Counted from the first letter of the stretch, positions 25,365 to 36,570 are shown. The stretch: 64,000 nucleotides of DNA from Streptomyces sp. NBC_00154 (GCF_026342835.1 NZ_JAPEMI010000001.1:3106501-3170500), one strand, 5' to 3'. Translations and numbers: made by a program. Notes: generated from the letters alone by a model not told the origin.

Positions 25365-26735
25365 TCAATGCCTCGACCTGCGACGCCGGCCCCTTCCGTT
25401 CCGTGCGGGTGCCGAAGCTCCGGCTTCCGCGCCGAGCCCTGTGCGGTCCGCGGAGACGACCAGCGCCGCCAGCACCGTCGTCACCGGCACCGAGGCGACC
25501 AGCCCGATCGACCCGACCAGCGTTCGTACGATCTCCTCCGCCACGAGTTCGCTGTTGGCCACCGTGCCCACGCTGCTCTGCGCGATCGAGAACAGCAGCA
25601 GAAGGGGAAGCGCGGCGCCGGCGTAGGCGAGCACCAGCGTGTTGACCACTGAGGCGATGTGGTCGCGACCGATCCTGATACCTGCCCGGTACAGCTTCCG
25701 CGCACCCATCGTCGGGTCGGCCTGGTGCAGCTCCCAGACCGCCGATGTCTGGGTGACCGTCACATCGTCCAGCACGCCGAGCGAGCCGATGATGACACCG
25801 GCCAGCAGCAGGCCGCTCATGTCGATGTGGGGGTACAGGCCGTGGATGAGGCCGGTGCTGTCGTCGGTGTTGCCGGTCAGGCTCGCCCAGTCGATGAAGA
25901 GTGAGCCGAGCAGCCCGATCAGCAGCAGCGAGATCAGCGTGCCGATGACCGCGACCGAGGTGCGGGCGGTCAGCCCGTGACACATGTAGAGCGCGATCAG
26001 CATGATCGCGCTGGCCCCGACGACCGCGACCAGCAGCGGGTTCGAACCCTGCAGGATCGCGGGGAGGATGAACAGGGTCAGCACGGCGAACGACACGGCG
26101 AGCGCGATCAGCGCCATCACCCCGCGCAGCCTGCCCACCACGACCACTGCGAGAGCGAAGATCCCGGCCAGCAGAGCCATCGGGACTTTCCGGTCCACAT
26201 CCGTCACGGAGTACTGAAGATCATGGGGCGCGTCGGGCGCGTACGCGACGATCACGCCCTGCCCCTCGTGCAACTGCCGTGGCGCGTCGGGCTGAACGAT
26301 CTCGACGAAGGTCCTTCCCTTGTCGTGGCCGGTCGTCACCTCGATCGTGGCCTTCTCGCACAGCCCCGGCTCCTGGCCGGGAGTGGCGTTCCCCGTCGGC
26401 GTCGTGGTGTTGCCGGTGGCCGGGGTCTGCGCGGCGTTCACGTCCTTGCAGTCGACCTTGTCGACGTTCACCACCGTGGCCTGCTGAGTCTGCCGGTCGA
26501 AGCCGACGCCGGTGCGCTCGTGCGCGGGTGCACCGCCCGGCCAGAGCACCGCCATGCCGACGACGACGGCGGTGGCGAAGGGGATCAGGACGGCCGCGAT
26601 GACCTTACGCAGATGTTTCGAGACCGGCGCGGCGGGCCCGTGGCTGTGCGAGTGACCGTGCTGATGGTCCTGCGGTCCGGAGTCATTTTGAGGGGACGTC
26701 ACCGGGGGATCATCGCAAGAAGAGAAGGGGTCCAC
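25365..26735 (-). CDS. YibE/F-family membrane protein
   Basis: A 456-residue protein. It begins with a His-rich cytoplasmic tract (HQHGHSHSHG at about residue 24), one membrane helix, an extracytoplasmic domain of about 130 residues with two Cys, and then seven to eight helices typical of YibE/F (GRLRGVMALIALAVSF, GLLLAGVIIGSLGVLDDVTVTQTS, GRDHIASVVNTLVLAYAGAALPLLLLF). The His tract hints at metal binding, but the family function is unknown. GTG at 26735 is the longest start; GTG at 26702 is an alternative. It is divergent from thiC and shares the upstream region that encodes the TPP riboswitch. Confidence 0.85.
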   Translation of the reverse strand: MDPFSSCDDPPVTSPQNDSGPQDHQHGHSHSHGPAAPVSKHLRKVIAAVLIPFATAVVVGMAVLWPGGAPAHERTGVGFDRQTQQATVVNVDKVDCKDVNAAQTPATGNTTTPTGNATPGQEPGLCEKATIEVTTGHDKGRTFVEIVQPDAPRQLHEGQGVIVAYAPDAPHDLQYSVTDVDRKVPMALLAGIFALAVVVVGRLRGVMALIALAVSFAVLTLFILPAILQGSNPLLVAVVGASAIMLIALYMCHGLTARTSVAVIGTLISLLLIGLLGSLFIDWASLTGNTDDSTGLIHGLYPHIDMSGLLLAGVIIGSLGVLDDVTVTQTSAVWELHQADPTMGARKLYRAGIRIGRDHIASVVNTLVLAYAGAALPLLLLFSIAQSSVGTVANSELVAEEIVRTLVGSIGLVASVPVTTVLAALVVSADRTGLGAEAGASAPARNGRGRRRRSRH

Positions 26736-26782
26736 TGTTCAGTACGCCTCGAAGGGCGCTAGCTTGGTGGCACCTTTGAACA

Positions 26783-28675
<1,893 letters not shown>

Positions 28676-28834
28676 GCCATTGGGTGGAGCACTGCGCCGG
28701 GGCGCTGCGGGAACCGTCCCGGCTCAGTGCACCTCTGCGGGGCCGAAGACCAGAAGGAAGAGCAGGGCCACGGGGACAACGAGACCCGCTCCGATCGCCG
28801 GCACGAGGACGAACGAACAAGGGATTCGACCCGG

Positions 28835-29653
28835 TCAGTCCAGCTCGTGTTCCGGGCCGCCGAAGTCCGGGCTGGTGAAGTCGGGGCTGGTGAACGACGG
28901 GCGGGGACCCGCCGCCGGGCCCTCCTCCGGGCTCGAGAAGTCCGGCCTGGAGTAGCCGATTTTCGGGATGCGGTTGGCCGAACGGTGCGGTGTACGAGAT
29001 GCAGGGCCGGCCGTGGGATCGGCGAGCGCATCCCGCAGGAACGGCAGGATGCCCCGCTCCAACAGCGCATGGCGCCAGGCCTCCCTGGCGCGCGCCACAT
29101 CCTCCGGCAGCTCGTCCTCGGTGTCCTCGGCCGGCAGCGACGTCGAGCCGTTGCGCAGCGCCGTGGTGAGCAGTCCGATGGCGGCGGCCAGTATCGCTGC
29201 CGCCATGACCGCCGCGAAGAACCAGCCGGCGGTGACCATGGTGTCGGCGAACGACGGGGGCCGATTGAGCATCTTCAGGATGTAGCCGACCAGCAGGAAG
29301 ATCAGCGCGGCGGTGCCCGCGAGCATCGGCGCCAGGACGGTGACGACCGCCCCTATGCCGGCGCCCGGCCGGTCCGGATCGTCCGCTTCGGACCCGAGGC
29401 CCGACCCCTGGGCCGAGTCGGCGGCCGGTCCGCGCAGCTCTTCGCGGACCTTCACGTAGTGGTCGTACTCGGTGGCTGCCGCCGCGGTGATCAGGGCCGT
29501 GGCGTTCAGCGCCATGGTGCGCAGCTGTTCGGTGTTGAGCCGTTCGCCGACTCCGGCCAGATCCGGTCGTTCGTGCGCGTGACGTAGCGCATCGCCGAGG
29601 ATCCGCTCGTACTCGGGTCGGTCCTCGGCCAGCAGGTGCGGAGCGCTGTTCAT
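28835..29653 (-). CDS. Two-helix membrane protein of unknown function
   Basis: A 272-residue protein. Residues 1-90 are soluble and helical (LLAEDRPEYERILGDALRHAHERPD), followed by two membrane helices (GIGAVVTVLAPMLAGTAALIFLLVG and MVTAGWFFAAVMAAAILAAAIGLL) and a soluble C-terminal region with a Pro/Ser tail in which SPDF repeats (SFTSPDFTSPDFGGP). The topology of two central helices is vaguely like Pycsar effector membrane proteins, but there is no cyclase gene nearby. ATG at 29653 is chosen because GGGGG is six bases upstream. The 188 bp above it (29654-29841) separate it from the phosphoesterase gene on the same strand and hold nothing recognisable. Confidence 0.7.
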   Translation of the reverse strand: MNSAPHLLAEDRPEYERILGDALRHAHERPDLAGVGERLNTEQLRTMALNATALITAAAATEYDHYVKVREELRGPAADSAQGSGLGSEADDPDRPGAGIGAVVTVLAPMLAGTAALIFLLVGYILKMLNRPPSFADTMVTAGWFFAAVMAAAILAAAIGLLTTALRNGSTSLPAEDTEDELPEDVARAREAWRHALLERGILPFLRDALADPTAGPASRTPHRSANRIPKIGYSRPDFSSPEEGPAAGPRPSFTSPDFTSPDFGGPEHELD

Positions 29654-29841
29654 GTGCATCCCCCGATGCTCCGTTGGGCCTGAGTACCCGCTTGGACCGG
29701 GCAGTTGGGCGGAAACGGAGGAGAGCCTGCTACTGATAGGCCGATGGTAGAGCGCCCACGGCACGGGGTGACAGGGGGTTTCCGTAAATAGGCCCAGTGG
29801 TCGGCGTGGTCAGGTCGTGGATGCGTCTTCCCCGAAGACCG

Positions 29842-30897
29842 TCAGTCATGCAACGGCAGCCGGACGACCAGCAGCTTTCCAGCCATGGTCACACCGCCGT
29901 CCATGGCGATGGCGAGCCCGTCCGCGTACAGGTGCGGGCCGTCCACCACGGGGCCGGCGCTGTCCTCGCCGTCCTCCGAGCCGACCTCGCCGAGCAGATA
30001 CGGAATGGGGCTGTGACCATGGACGATGCGCTGGCCGCCGTACGCCGCCATCAGCTCCTGGACCGCCTGCGAGCCCCCCTCGTCGCGGAAGGCGAACCGC
30101 TTGGTGAGCTTGCGGAACAGGTCCCAGCACTCGTCGGCGTCGTTACGCGTGAGAATGGCGTGCACGGTCTCGTTGACGTCTTCGATGGTGGAGCCGTAGT
30201 CGAGGTACGCCGTCGTGTCGGAGTGCATCAGAAGGTGCCCGTCCTCCTCGACGACCGCGTCGAGACGGGACATCCACTGGAGGTGGACGTCCTGGAGCCG
30301 CTCCATGTCGGTCTTCTGGCCGCCGTTGAGCAGCCAGGCGGCCTGGAAGGTGGCGGTACCCGCACCGGAGTTGACCGGCGTGTCGGCGAACCGCTTGGCG
30401 CCGATGAGCAGCAGTTCGTGGTTGCCCATCAGAGCCTTGCAGTAGCCGCCCGCGGCCGCGGCCTCGGCGGACAGACGCATGACCAGGTCGATGACACCGA
30501 TGCCGTCCGGACCGCGGTCGGTGAAGTCGCCGAGGAACCAGAGCCGGGCGTTGCCCGCGGCCCAAGCACCTTCGGCGTCGATGAGGCCCTGTTCCATGAG
30601 GGCGTCGCGAAGCTCGTCCAGATAGCCGTGGACGTCGCCGACCACGTACAGCGGTCCGAGCCCCTGGTCCGTGGCGGGCCGCGGATCCGGGACGGTCTGC
30701 ACCTGGACGGTGTCACCGCGGTTGATCACGGGAAGATCGCGCGCGGTGGGTGTGTATCCCTCCGGCTCGTCGCCCGGTACGGCATTGCCGGGGTGCGGCG
30801 CCGCGGGTGGCGCCGGAGTCTGCGCATAGGGCGGCACACGGAAGTCACGCAACGTCGCCGTCCGCTCCACGGGTTCCTGACCGGCCCCCTGTGTCAT
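29842..30897 (-). CDS. PPP-type metallophosphoesterase
   Basis: A 351-residue protein. After a Pro-rich N-terminal tail of about 80 residues comes a calcineurin-like domain with the full set of motifs: GDVHG, GDFTDRG, GNHELLL, a later HSDTTAY and GHSPIPYL. The closest known relatives are PPP-family protein phosphatases and symmetrical Ap4A-hydrolase-like enzymes (diadenosine or protein phosphatase); substrate unknown. The ATG at 30897 has GGAGGGG upstream; the frame remains open far upstream but without SD and through the lacI gene. No signal peptide. Confidence 0.88.
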   Translation of the reverse strand: MTQGAGQEPVERTATLRDFRVPPYAQTPAPPAAPHPGNAVPGDEPEGYTPTARDLPVINRGDTVQVQTVPDPRPATDQGLGPLYVVGDVHGYLDELRDALMEQGLIDAEGAWAAGNARLWFLGDFTDRGPDGIGVIDLVMRLSAEAAAAGGYCKALMGNHELLLIGAKRFADTPVNSGAGTATFQAAWLLNGGQKTDMERLQDVHLQWMSRLDAVVEEDGHLLMHSDTTAYLDYGSTIEDVNETVHAILTRNDADECWDLFRKLTKRFAFRDEGGSQAVQELMAAYGGQRIVHGHSPIPYLLGEVGSEDGEDSAGPVVDGPHLYADGLAIAMDGGVTMAGKLLVVRLPLHD

Positions 30898-31070
30898 CGA
30901 CCCCTCCACCACCGTCGCGCCGCCGTACACCTGACGGGCCCTGCTGGTCGGGGTGGTCCGCGGTGTCGTGCGCCCATCATAGGAATGCGGATCGTGCAGT
31001 GTGATGCACCAGGGGTGGTGAATCCGGGCGCACGACAGGTTCACCGGGCGATTGGTCCCAATTGGCCTGA

Positions 31071-32183
31071 TCAATCCCTGGACGGGGACCGAGGTGGGCT
31101 GACCGTGGTGCGGGGCGGACGGCGTTGCGAGGACGTCCGGACGATGAGTTCGGTCGGTATGACCCGCTCCACCGGACCGTCCTGGTCGACGCCTTCGATC
31201 GCGTCGATGAGGAGCTGGACGACCGCGGTGCCGATCTGGCGCGGTTTGAGTGAGAGCGTGGTGATGGGGGGCTCGGTCGTCGCGTACACGGTGGACTCGC
31301 TGCAGCAGACGAGCAGCAGATCCTCGGGCACGCGCAATCCGTACCGGCGGGCGGCCGCCAGCAGGTCGGTGCCGTTGGGGTCGAAGAGCCCGTACACGGC
31401 GTCGGGCCGGTCCGGGCGGGCGAGGAGCCGGTCGGCGGCGACCGCTCCCGCGCACGGGTCGTGGGCGGGATAGGACTCGTACACCGGATCCTGGCCCACG
31501 CGCTCGCACCAGTGGAGGTATGCGGTGGTGGAGAGCCTGGTGTACGTGTCGGTGGTGGTGCCGGTGAGCAGGCCGATCCGGCGGGCCCCGGCGGCGGCGA
31601 GGTGGTCGAGGAGGTCGAGCACGGCGGCCCGGTGGTCGTTGTCCACCCACGCGGTGACCGGCAGGGTGCCGGCGGGGCGGCCGTCCGAGACGACGGGCAG
31701 CCCCTGGCGGACGAGTTCGGTGACGACCGGGTCCTGGTCGGAGGGGTCGATGACGACGGTGCCGTCGAGGGCGACGTTCGACCAGACGTCGTGGCGTGAG
31801 GTGGCGGGAAGGATGACAAGGGCGTAGCCGCGGGCCAGCGCGGCGGAGGTGGCCGCTCTGGCCATCTCGGCGAAGTAGGCGAATTCGGTGAAGGTGAAAG
31901 GTTCATCCCCGTACGTCGTCACGGTCAGGCCGATGAGGCCGGACTTGCCGGTACGGAGGGTTCGGGCCGCGGCGGACGGGCGGTAGCCCAGGCGCTCGGC
32001 GACCTCGCGGACATGGCGGCGGGTGGCGTCCGGGAGCCGTCCCTTGCCGTTGAGCGCGTCGGAGACGGTCGTGATGGAGACCCCGGCGGCGGCGGCCACA
32101 TCCCGGATTCCCGCTCGTCCCTGCCGGCCGCCGCGCCGGGGTGTGTCCGTCCGGCTCACCTGGTGCTTCCCTGCTGCTGTCAT
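31071..32183 (-). CDS. LacI-family transcriptional regulator
   Basis: A 370-residue LacI regulator. The HTH and hinge are canonical (IRDVAAAAGVSITTVSDALNGKGRLPDATRRHV, positions about 26-58), preceded by a basic tail, and the C-terminal periplasmic-binding domain spans residues about 80-345. It likely responds to a sugar, but no carbohydrate gene is adjacent, so the target is not evident. It is divergent from the hisC-like gene; the 368-bp intergenic region contains the small inverted repeats listed separately. Confidence 0.92.
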   Translation of the reverse strand: MTAAGKHQVSRTDTPRRGGRQGRAGIRDVAAAAGVSITTVSDALNGKGRLPDATRRHVREVAERLGYRPSAAARTLRTGKSGLIGLTVTTYGDEPFTFTEFAYFAEMARAATSAALARGYALVILPATSRHDVWSNVALDGTVVIDPSDQDPVVTELVRQGLPVVSDGRPAGTLPVTAWVDNDHRAAVLDLLDHLAAAGARRIGLLTGTTTDTYTRLSTTAYLHWCERVGQDPVYESYPAHDPCAGAVAADRLLARPDRPDAVYGLFDPNGTDLLAAARRYGLRVPEDLLLVCCSESTVYATTEPPITTLSLKPRQIGTAVVQLLIDAIEGVDQDGPVERVIPTELIVRTSSQRRPPRTTVSPPRSPSRD

Positions 32184-32278
32184 GGCGAGCCGATAGTAGG
32201 GCTCGGGCAGGCGGTTGGGCCGGTCGCATATTCACGCATTGACAGGCACGTTTCTGCATGATCGTTTGATGCCAAATG

Positions 32279-32387
32279 CCTTGCAAAGCAAGGACGTTGA
32301 TGGGGTCAACGGCAGTGTGTGATGCGTCGATGAGGATGGGCCTACTAAATGGTCGATGTTTCGAAGAGGTCTCAACTCACCTCTTCG
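32279..32387. promoter_or_regulatory. Inverted repeats in the lacI / hisC-like intergenic region
   Basis: Two symmetrical elements are present: CCTTGC-AAA-GCAAGG (32279-32293) and CGAAGAGGT-8 nt-ACCTCTTCG (32362-32387). The 368-bp region 32184-32551 has no gene of its own that I can support. The first element resembles a half-spaced LacI-family operator in symmetry; the second could be an operator or hairpin. Confidence 0.45.
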
Positions 32388-32551
32388 GGGGACGCGCGCT
32401 ACGGAGTGAGCCACCGGCGCACGCCGGGATGAGGGACGCTCCCCCCATTCCCGGCCCACCGGACGATTCCTTCGCTCGCCCATTCGCACCGGCGCGCAAT
32501 CCTCATAAGGTGAGCAGTATTGATGTGTACGACGGTCGAGGAGGACCTGCG

Positions 32552-33631
32552 GTGAGCGAGACGAGCCCCAAGCTGCGTGCCGAACTGGACGGTGTCCCCG
32601 CCTATGTGCCGGGCAGGCCGGCGGCGGCCGACGGGCCGCTCGCGTTCAAGCTGTCCTCCAACGAGAACCCGTATCCGCCGCTGCCCGGCGTGATGGAGTC
32701 GGCCCTGGCCGCGGCCGCGAACTTCAACCGCTACCCGGACATGGCCTGCACCGGTCTGATGAACGAGCTGGCCGACCGGTTCGGCGTGCCCGTCTCGCAC
32801 CTCGCCACCGGAACCGGCTCCGTCGGGGTGGCGCAGCAGCTGCTCCAGGCCACGTCGGGCCCGGGCGACGAGGTCATCTACGCCTGGCGCTCCTTCGAGG
32901 CGTACCCGATCATCACCCAGGTCAGCGGCGCGACCTCGGTGAAGGTGCCGCTGACCGACGGCGAGGTGCACGACCTCGACGCGATGGCGGACGCGATCAC
33001 GGACCGTACCCGGATGATCTTCGTCTGCAACCCGAACAACCCGACCGGGACGGTGGTGCGCAGGGCCGAGCTGGAGCGGTTCCTGGACCGGGTGCCGGGC
33101 GATGTGCTCGTGGTGCTGGACGAGGCGTACAAGGAGTTCATCCGCGATGTCGAGGTGCCGGACGGCATCGAGATCTACCGGGACCGGCCCAATGTGGCGG
33201 TGCTGCGGACGTTCTCCAAGGCCTACGGTCTGGCCGGTCTGCGGGTCGGATTCGCAGTGGCCCACGAGCCGGTGGCGGCCGCACTGCGCAAGACGGCGGT
33301 GCCGTTCGGGGTCAGTCAGCTGGCACAGGACGCGGCGGTCGCCTCGCTGCGTGCCGAGGACGAACTGCTCGGCCGGGTCGGCTCCCTGGTCTGCGAGCGC
33401 ATCCGGGTGCACAAGGCTCTGGTGAGCCAGGGCTGGACCGTTCCGGAGTCGCAGGCCAACTTCGTCTGGCTGCGGCTCGGCGACCGCACGCTGGACTTCG
33501 CCGGGGCGTGCGAGCGGGCCGGAGTCGTGGTCAGGCCGTTCGCGGGCGAGGGCGTGCGGGTCTCGATCGGCGAGGACGAGGCGAACGACGTGTTCCTGAG
33601 GGTGGCGGAGGCGTACCGCAAGGAGCTGTAA
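32552..33631 (+). CDS. hisC2: HisC-like aminotransferase (hisC2 type)
   Basis: A 359-residue aminotransferase of fold type I. It has the family features [15 protein letters not shown] (N-terminus), [37 protein letters not shown] and the PLP lysine in [16 protein letters not shown]. This is the histidinol-phosphate / aromatic aminotransferase branch; in S. coelicolor a second hisC homologue lies at the same position before cydA and is separate from the his operon, so a broader aromatic or phosphoamino substrate is possible. GTG at 32552 with GAGGAGG upstream. A terminator follows. Confidence 0.92.
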   Translation: MSETSPKLRAELDGVPAYVPGRPAAADGPLAFKLSSNENPYPPLPGVMESALAAAANFNRYPDMACTGLMNELADRFGVPVSHLATGTGSVGVAQQLLQATSGPGDEVIYAWRSFEAYPIITQVSGATSVKVPLTDGEVHDLDAMADAITDRTRMIFVCNPNNPTGTVVRRAELERFLDRVPGDVLVVLDEAYKEFIRDVEVPDGIEIYRDRPNVAVLRTFSKAYGLAGLRVGFAVAHEPVAAALRKTAVPFGVSQLAQDAAVASLRAEDELLGRVGSLVCERIRVHKALVSQGWTVPESQANFVWLRLGDRTLDFAGACERAGVVVRPFAGEGVRVSIGEDEANDVFLRVAEAYRKEL

Positions 33632-33748
33632 CCGAAGTCCCGCTTGCGCATACGGCGCGAGCCTCGTGCGTGCAGCGGTGGGTGTACATGCCGCGGCCGG
33701 CCTCGCGCTTGCCGCGACCAGTCGCGGCGCGGCGTGTACGCGTGCACC

Positions 33749-33789
33749 GAAGGCCCCGTACCTCTCGTTCGTCGAGGTGCGGGGTCTTC
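33749..33789 (+). terminator. Hairpin after the hisC-like gene
   Basis: GAAGGCCCCGTACCTC (33749-33764) pairs with GAGGTGCGGGGTCTTC (33774-33789) with two G-U type mismatches. It separates the hisC-like gene from the cyd promoter region. Confidence 0.75.
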
Positions 33790-33860
33790 GCGTGGGAGCG
33801 TCCCGATAGGGGGACCCCCATCGAACACCCCGAAAGTCCGTGCGCCATAATGCTTGTGAA

Positions 33861-33876
33861 TGTGAACGCGTTCACA
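33861..33876. promoter_or_regulatory. Rex operator (ROP) upstream of cydA
   Basis: TGTGAACGCGTTCACA is a perfect palindromic match to the operator bound by Rex, the NADH/NAD+-sensing repressor that controls cydABCD in Streptomyces. A possible -10 element CATAAT sits at 33846-33851, so Rex bound here would block initiation. It is 81 bp before the cydA start. Confidence 0.95.
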
Positions 33877-33956
33877 AGCGCGTCCTGTTCCTCCCGTGAT
33901 CGGTCGGTTTGCAGTGCACACTTCCGCTCACTACGGCGACGTAAGGAGAAGACGAC

Positions 33957-35468
33957 GTGGAGCTAGCTCTGGCGCCCGAGACCTTGGCGCGATGGCAGTT
34001 CGGAATCACCACCGTCTACCACTTCCTCTTCGTTCCCCTGACGATCTCTCTCGCCGCGCTCACCGCCGGCCTGCAGACCGCCTGGGTGCGGACCGAGAAT
34101 CAGAAGTACCTCAGGGCCACCAAGTTCTGGGGCAAGCTCTTCCTGATCAACATCGCCATGGGTGTCGTCACCGGCATCGTGCAGGAGTTCCAGTTCGGCA
34201 TGAACTGGTCCGACTACTCGCGCTTCGTCGGCGACGTCTTCGGCGCCCCGCTGGCCTTCGAGGCGCTGATCGCCTTCTTCTTCGAGTCCACCTTCATCGG
34301 GCTGTGGATCTTCGGTTGGGACAAGCTGCCGAAGAAGATCCACCTCGCCTGCATCTGGATGGTCTCCATCGGGACGATCCTCTCCGCGTACTTCATCCTC
34401 GCGGCGAACTCCTGGATGCAGCACCCGGTCGGCTACCGGATCAACAAGGAACGAGGCCGGGCCGAGCTCACCGACTTCTGGCATGTGCTCACCCAGAACA
34501 CCGCGCTCACCCAGTTCTTCCACACCATCACGGCGGCCTTCCTGGTCGGCGGCGCGTTCATGGTCGGCATCGCCGCCTTCCACCTGGCGCGCAAGCAGCA
34601 CATCCCGGTGATGCGCACCTCGCTGCGGCTCGGACTGATCACCGTCGTGATCGCCGGACTCCTCACCGCCGTCAGCGGCGACCTGCTCGGCAAGGTCATG
34701 TTCAAGCAGCAGCCGATGAAGATGGCCGCCGCCGAGGCTCTCTGGGAGGGGCAGAACTCGGCACCCTTCTCGATCTTCGCGGTCGGCGATGTGGCCAAGG
34801 GGCACAACACCGTGGAGGTCTCCGTCCCGGGGATACTGTCGTTCCTCGCGGACGACAACTTCCACTCGTACATCCCCGGCATCAACGACATCAACAAGGC
34901 CGAGCAGGAGAGGTTCGGACCCGGCGACTACCGGCCCAACATCCCGGTCGCCTTCTGGAGCTTCCGCTGGATGATCGGCTTCGGCATGGCGTCCTTCGGT
35001 CTCGGCCTGCTCGGACTGTGGCTGACACGGAAGAAATTCATGCTGCGACCGGGGCTGCGGACCGGTGAGGACGAGGTGCCGCATCTGGTCCTCTTCAAGA
35101 GCAAGGCACTCAGCCCGAAGCTCACCAAGCTCTACTGGATCGTCGCCCTCTGGACGCTGCTCTTCCCGCTGATCGCCAACTCCTGGGGCTGGATCTTCAC
35201 CGAGACGGGCCGCCAGCCCTGGGTCGTCTTCGGGGTTCTGCAGACCCGAGACGCCGTCTCCCCCGGCGTCTCGCAGGGCGAGGTGCTCACCTCGATGATC
35301 CTCTTCACCCTGCTCTACGCGGCGCTCGCTGTGATCGAGGTCAAACTGCTCACGAAGTACATCAAGGCCGGGCCGCCAGAACTCACGGAGTCCGACCTCA
35401 ACCCGCCCACCAGGATCGGCGGCGACGACCATGACGACGCCGACCGGCCGATGGCCTTCTCCTACTGA
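33957..35468 (+). CDS. cydA: Cytochrome bd oxidase subunit I
   Basis: A 503-residue CydA, the haem-bearing subunit of the quinol oxidase that reduces O2 with high affinity. Nine membrane helices are expected. Seen are the N-terminal LARWQFGITTVYHFLFVPLTI with the conserved His near residue 19 (haem b595/d ligand), GFEST-like FFESTFIG and GWDKLPKKIH, and the Q-loop region between helices 6 and 7. GTG at 33957 has SD GGAG. First gene of the Rex-controlled cyd unit. Confidence 0.97.
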   Translation: MELALAPETLARWQFGITTVYHFLFVPLTISLAALTAGLQTAWVRTENQKYLRATKFWGKLFLINIAMGVVTGIVQEFQFGMNWSDYSRFVGDVFGAPLAFEALIAFFFESTFIGLWIFGWDKLPKKIHLACIWMVSIGTILSAYFILAANSWMQHPVGYRINKERGRAELTDFWHVLTQNTALTQFFHTITAAFLVGGAFMVGIAAFHLARKQHIPVMRTSLRLGLITVVIAGLLTAVSGDLLGKVMFKQQPMKMAAAEALWEGQNSAPFSIFAVGDVAKGHNTVEVSVPGILSFLADDNFHSYIPGINDINKAEQERFGPGDYRPNIPVAFWSFRWMIGFGMASFGLGLLGLWLTRKKFMLRPGLRTGEDEVPHLVLFKSKALSPKLTKLYWIVALWTLLFPLIANSWGWIFTETGRQPWVVFGVLQTRDAVSPGVSQGEVLTSMILFTLLYAALAVIEVKLLTKYIKAGPPELTESDLNPPTRIGGDDHDDADRPMAFSY

Positions 35469-35486
35469 GAGCAGAGGAGCGGAGAG

Positions 35487-36488
35487 ATGGAACTCCACGA
35501 CGTCTGGTTCGTCCTCATCGCCGTCCTCTGGACCGGCTACTTCTTCCTGGAGGGATTCGACTTCGGGATCGGTGTCCTCACCAAGCTGCTGGCCCGTGAC
35601 CGCCAGGAACGGCGGGTCCTGATCAATACGATCGGGCCCGTCTGGGACGGCAATGAGGTATGGCTGCTCACTGCGGGCGGCGCTACCTTCGCTGCCTTCC
35701 CGGAGTGGTACGCCACGCTGTTCTCCGGCTTCTACCTGCCGCTGCTGATCATCCTGCTCTGCCTGATCGTGCGTGGTGTCGCCTTCGAGTACCGCGCGAA
35801 GCGGCCCGAGGAGAAGTGGCAGACCAACTGGGAACACGCGATCTTCTGGACTTCGCTGATCCCGGCCCTGCTCTGGGGTGTGGCCTTCGGGAACATCGTG
35901 CGCGGCGTGAAGATCGATGCCGACATGGAGTACGTGGGCAACTTCGGGGACCTGCTCAACCCGTACGCGATCCTCGGCGGTCTGGTCACGCTCTTCCTGT
36001 TCACCTTCCACGGTGCGGTGTTCGCCGCACTCAAGACGGTCGGGGACATCCGGGAGCGGGCGCGGGGCATGGCGCTCAAGCTGGGTCTGGTCACCGCGGT
36101 GCTCGCGCTCGGTTTCCTGATCTGGACCCAGGTCGACAACGGCGACGGCAAGAGCCTTGTCGCGATGATCGTCGCTGTGCTGGCGCTGGTCGGAGCGATC
36201 GGTGCCATAGCGGTGGGACGTGAGGGCTGGTCGTTCGCGCTCTCCGGAGTGACCATCACCGCCGCGGTCGCGATGCTCTTCCTGACGCTCTTCCCGAACG
36301 TCATGCCGTCCTCGCTGAACGACGCCTGGAACCTCACGGTCACCAACGCCTCGTCCAGTCCGTACACACTGAAGATCATGACCTGGTGCGCAGGGATCGC
36401 CACCCCCGTGGTGATGCTGTACCAGGGATGGACGTACTGGGTGTTCCGCAAGCGGATCGGCACGCAGCACATCGCCGAAGCGCACTGA
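35487..36488 (+). CDS. cydB: Cytochrome bd oxidase subunit II
   Basis: A 333-residue CydB with eight helices and the family start MELHDVWFVLIAVLWTGYFFLEGFDFGIGVL, where WTGYFFLEGFDFG is the usual signature. It pairs with CydA. ATG at 35487 follows AGAGGAG and lies 18 bp after cydA. A strong hairpin follows, so cydAB may form a unit partly separate from cydCD. Confidence 0.97.
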   Translation: MELHDVWFVLIAVLWTGYFFLEGFDFGIGVLTKLLARDRQERRVLINTIGPVWDGNEVWLLTAGGATFAAFPEWYATLFSGFYLPLLIILLCLIVRGVAFEYRAKRPEEKWQTNWEHAIFWTSLIPALLWGVAFGNIVRGVKIDADMEYVGNFGDLLNPYAILGGLVTLFLFTFHGAVFAALKTVGDIRERARGMALKLGLVTAVLALGFLIWTQVDNGDGKSLVAMIVAVLALVGAIGAIAVGREGWSFALSGVTITAAVAMLFLTLFPNVMPSSLNDAWNLTVTNASSSPYTLKIMTWCAGIATPVVMLYQGWTYWVFRKRIGTQHIAEAH

Positions 36489-36507
36489 CGCACCCGGGCC
36501 TCTCTTC

Positions 36508-36541
36508 GGGCGAGCGAAGGGCCCCGGCCCTTCGCTCGCCC
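36508..36541 (+). terminator. Perfect 16-bp hairpin after cydB
   Basis: GGGCGAGCGAAGGGCC (36508-36523) and its reverse complement (36526-36541) are separated by CC. It is 20 bases after cydB and 37 bases before the cydCD start, which suggests attenuation or a separate promoter for cydCD. Confidence 0.85.
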
Positions 36542-36570
36542 CGGTCCACCGAACGAGCTCTCTGGGGGCT

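Noticed and set aside
28835..29653. Pycsar-type effector identity for the two-helix membrane protein
   Set aside because: Only the number of helices agrees. There is no cyclase gene, no defence context, and no shared motif that I could identify.
31637..31645. TTGTCCACC inside the lacI gene as another DnaA box
   Set aside because: One mismatch in the critical last position and inside coding sequence, so no reason to call it.
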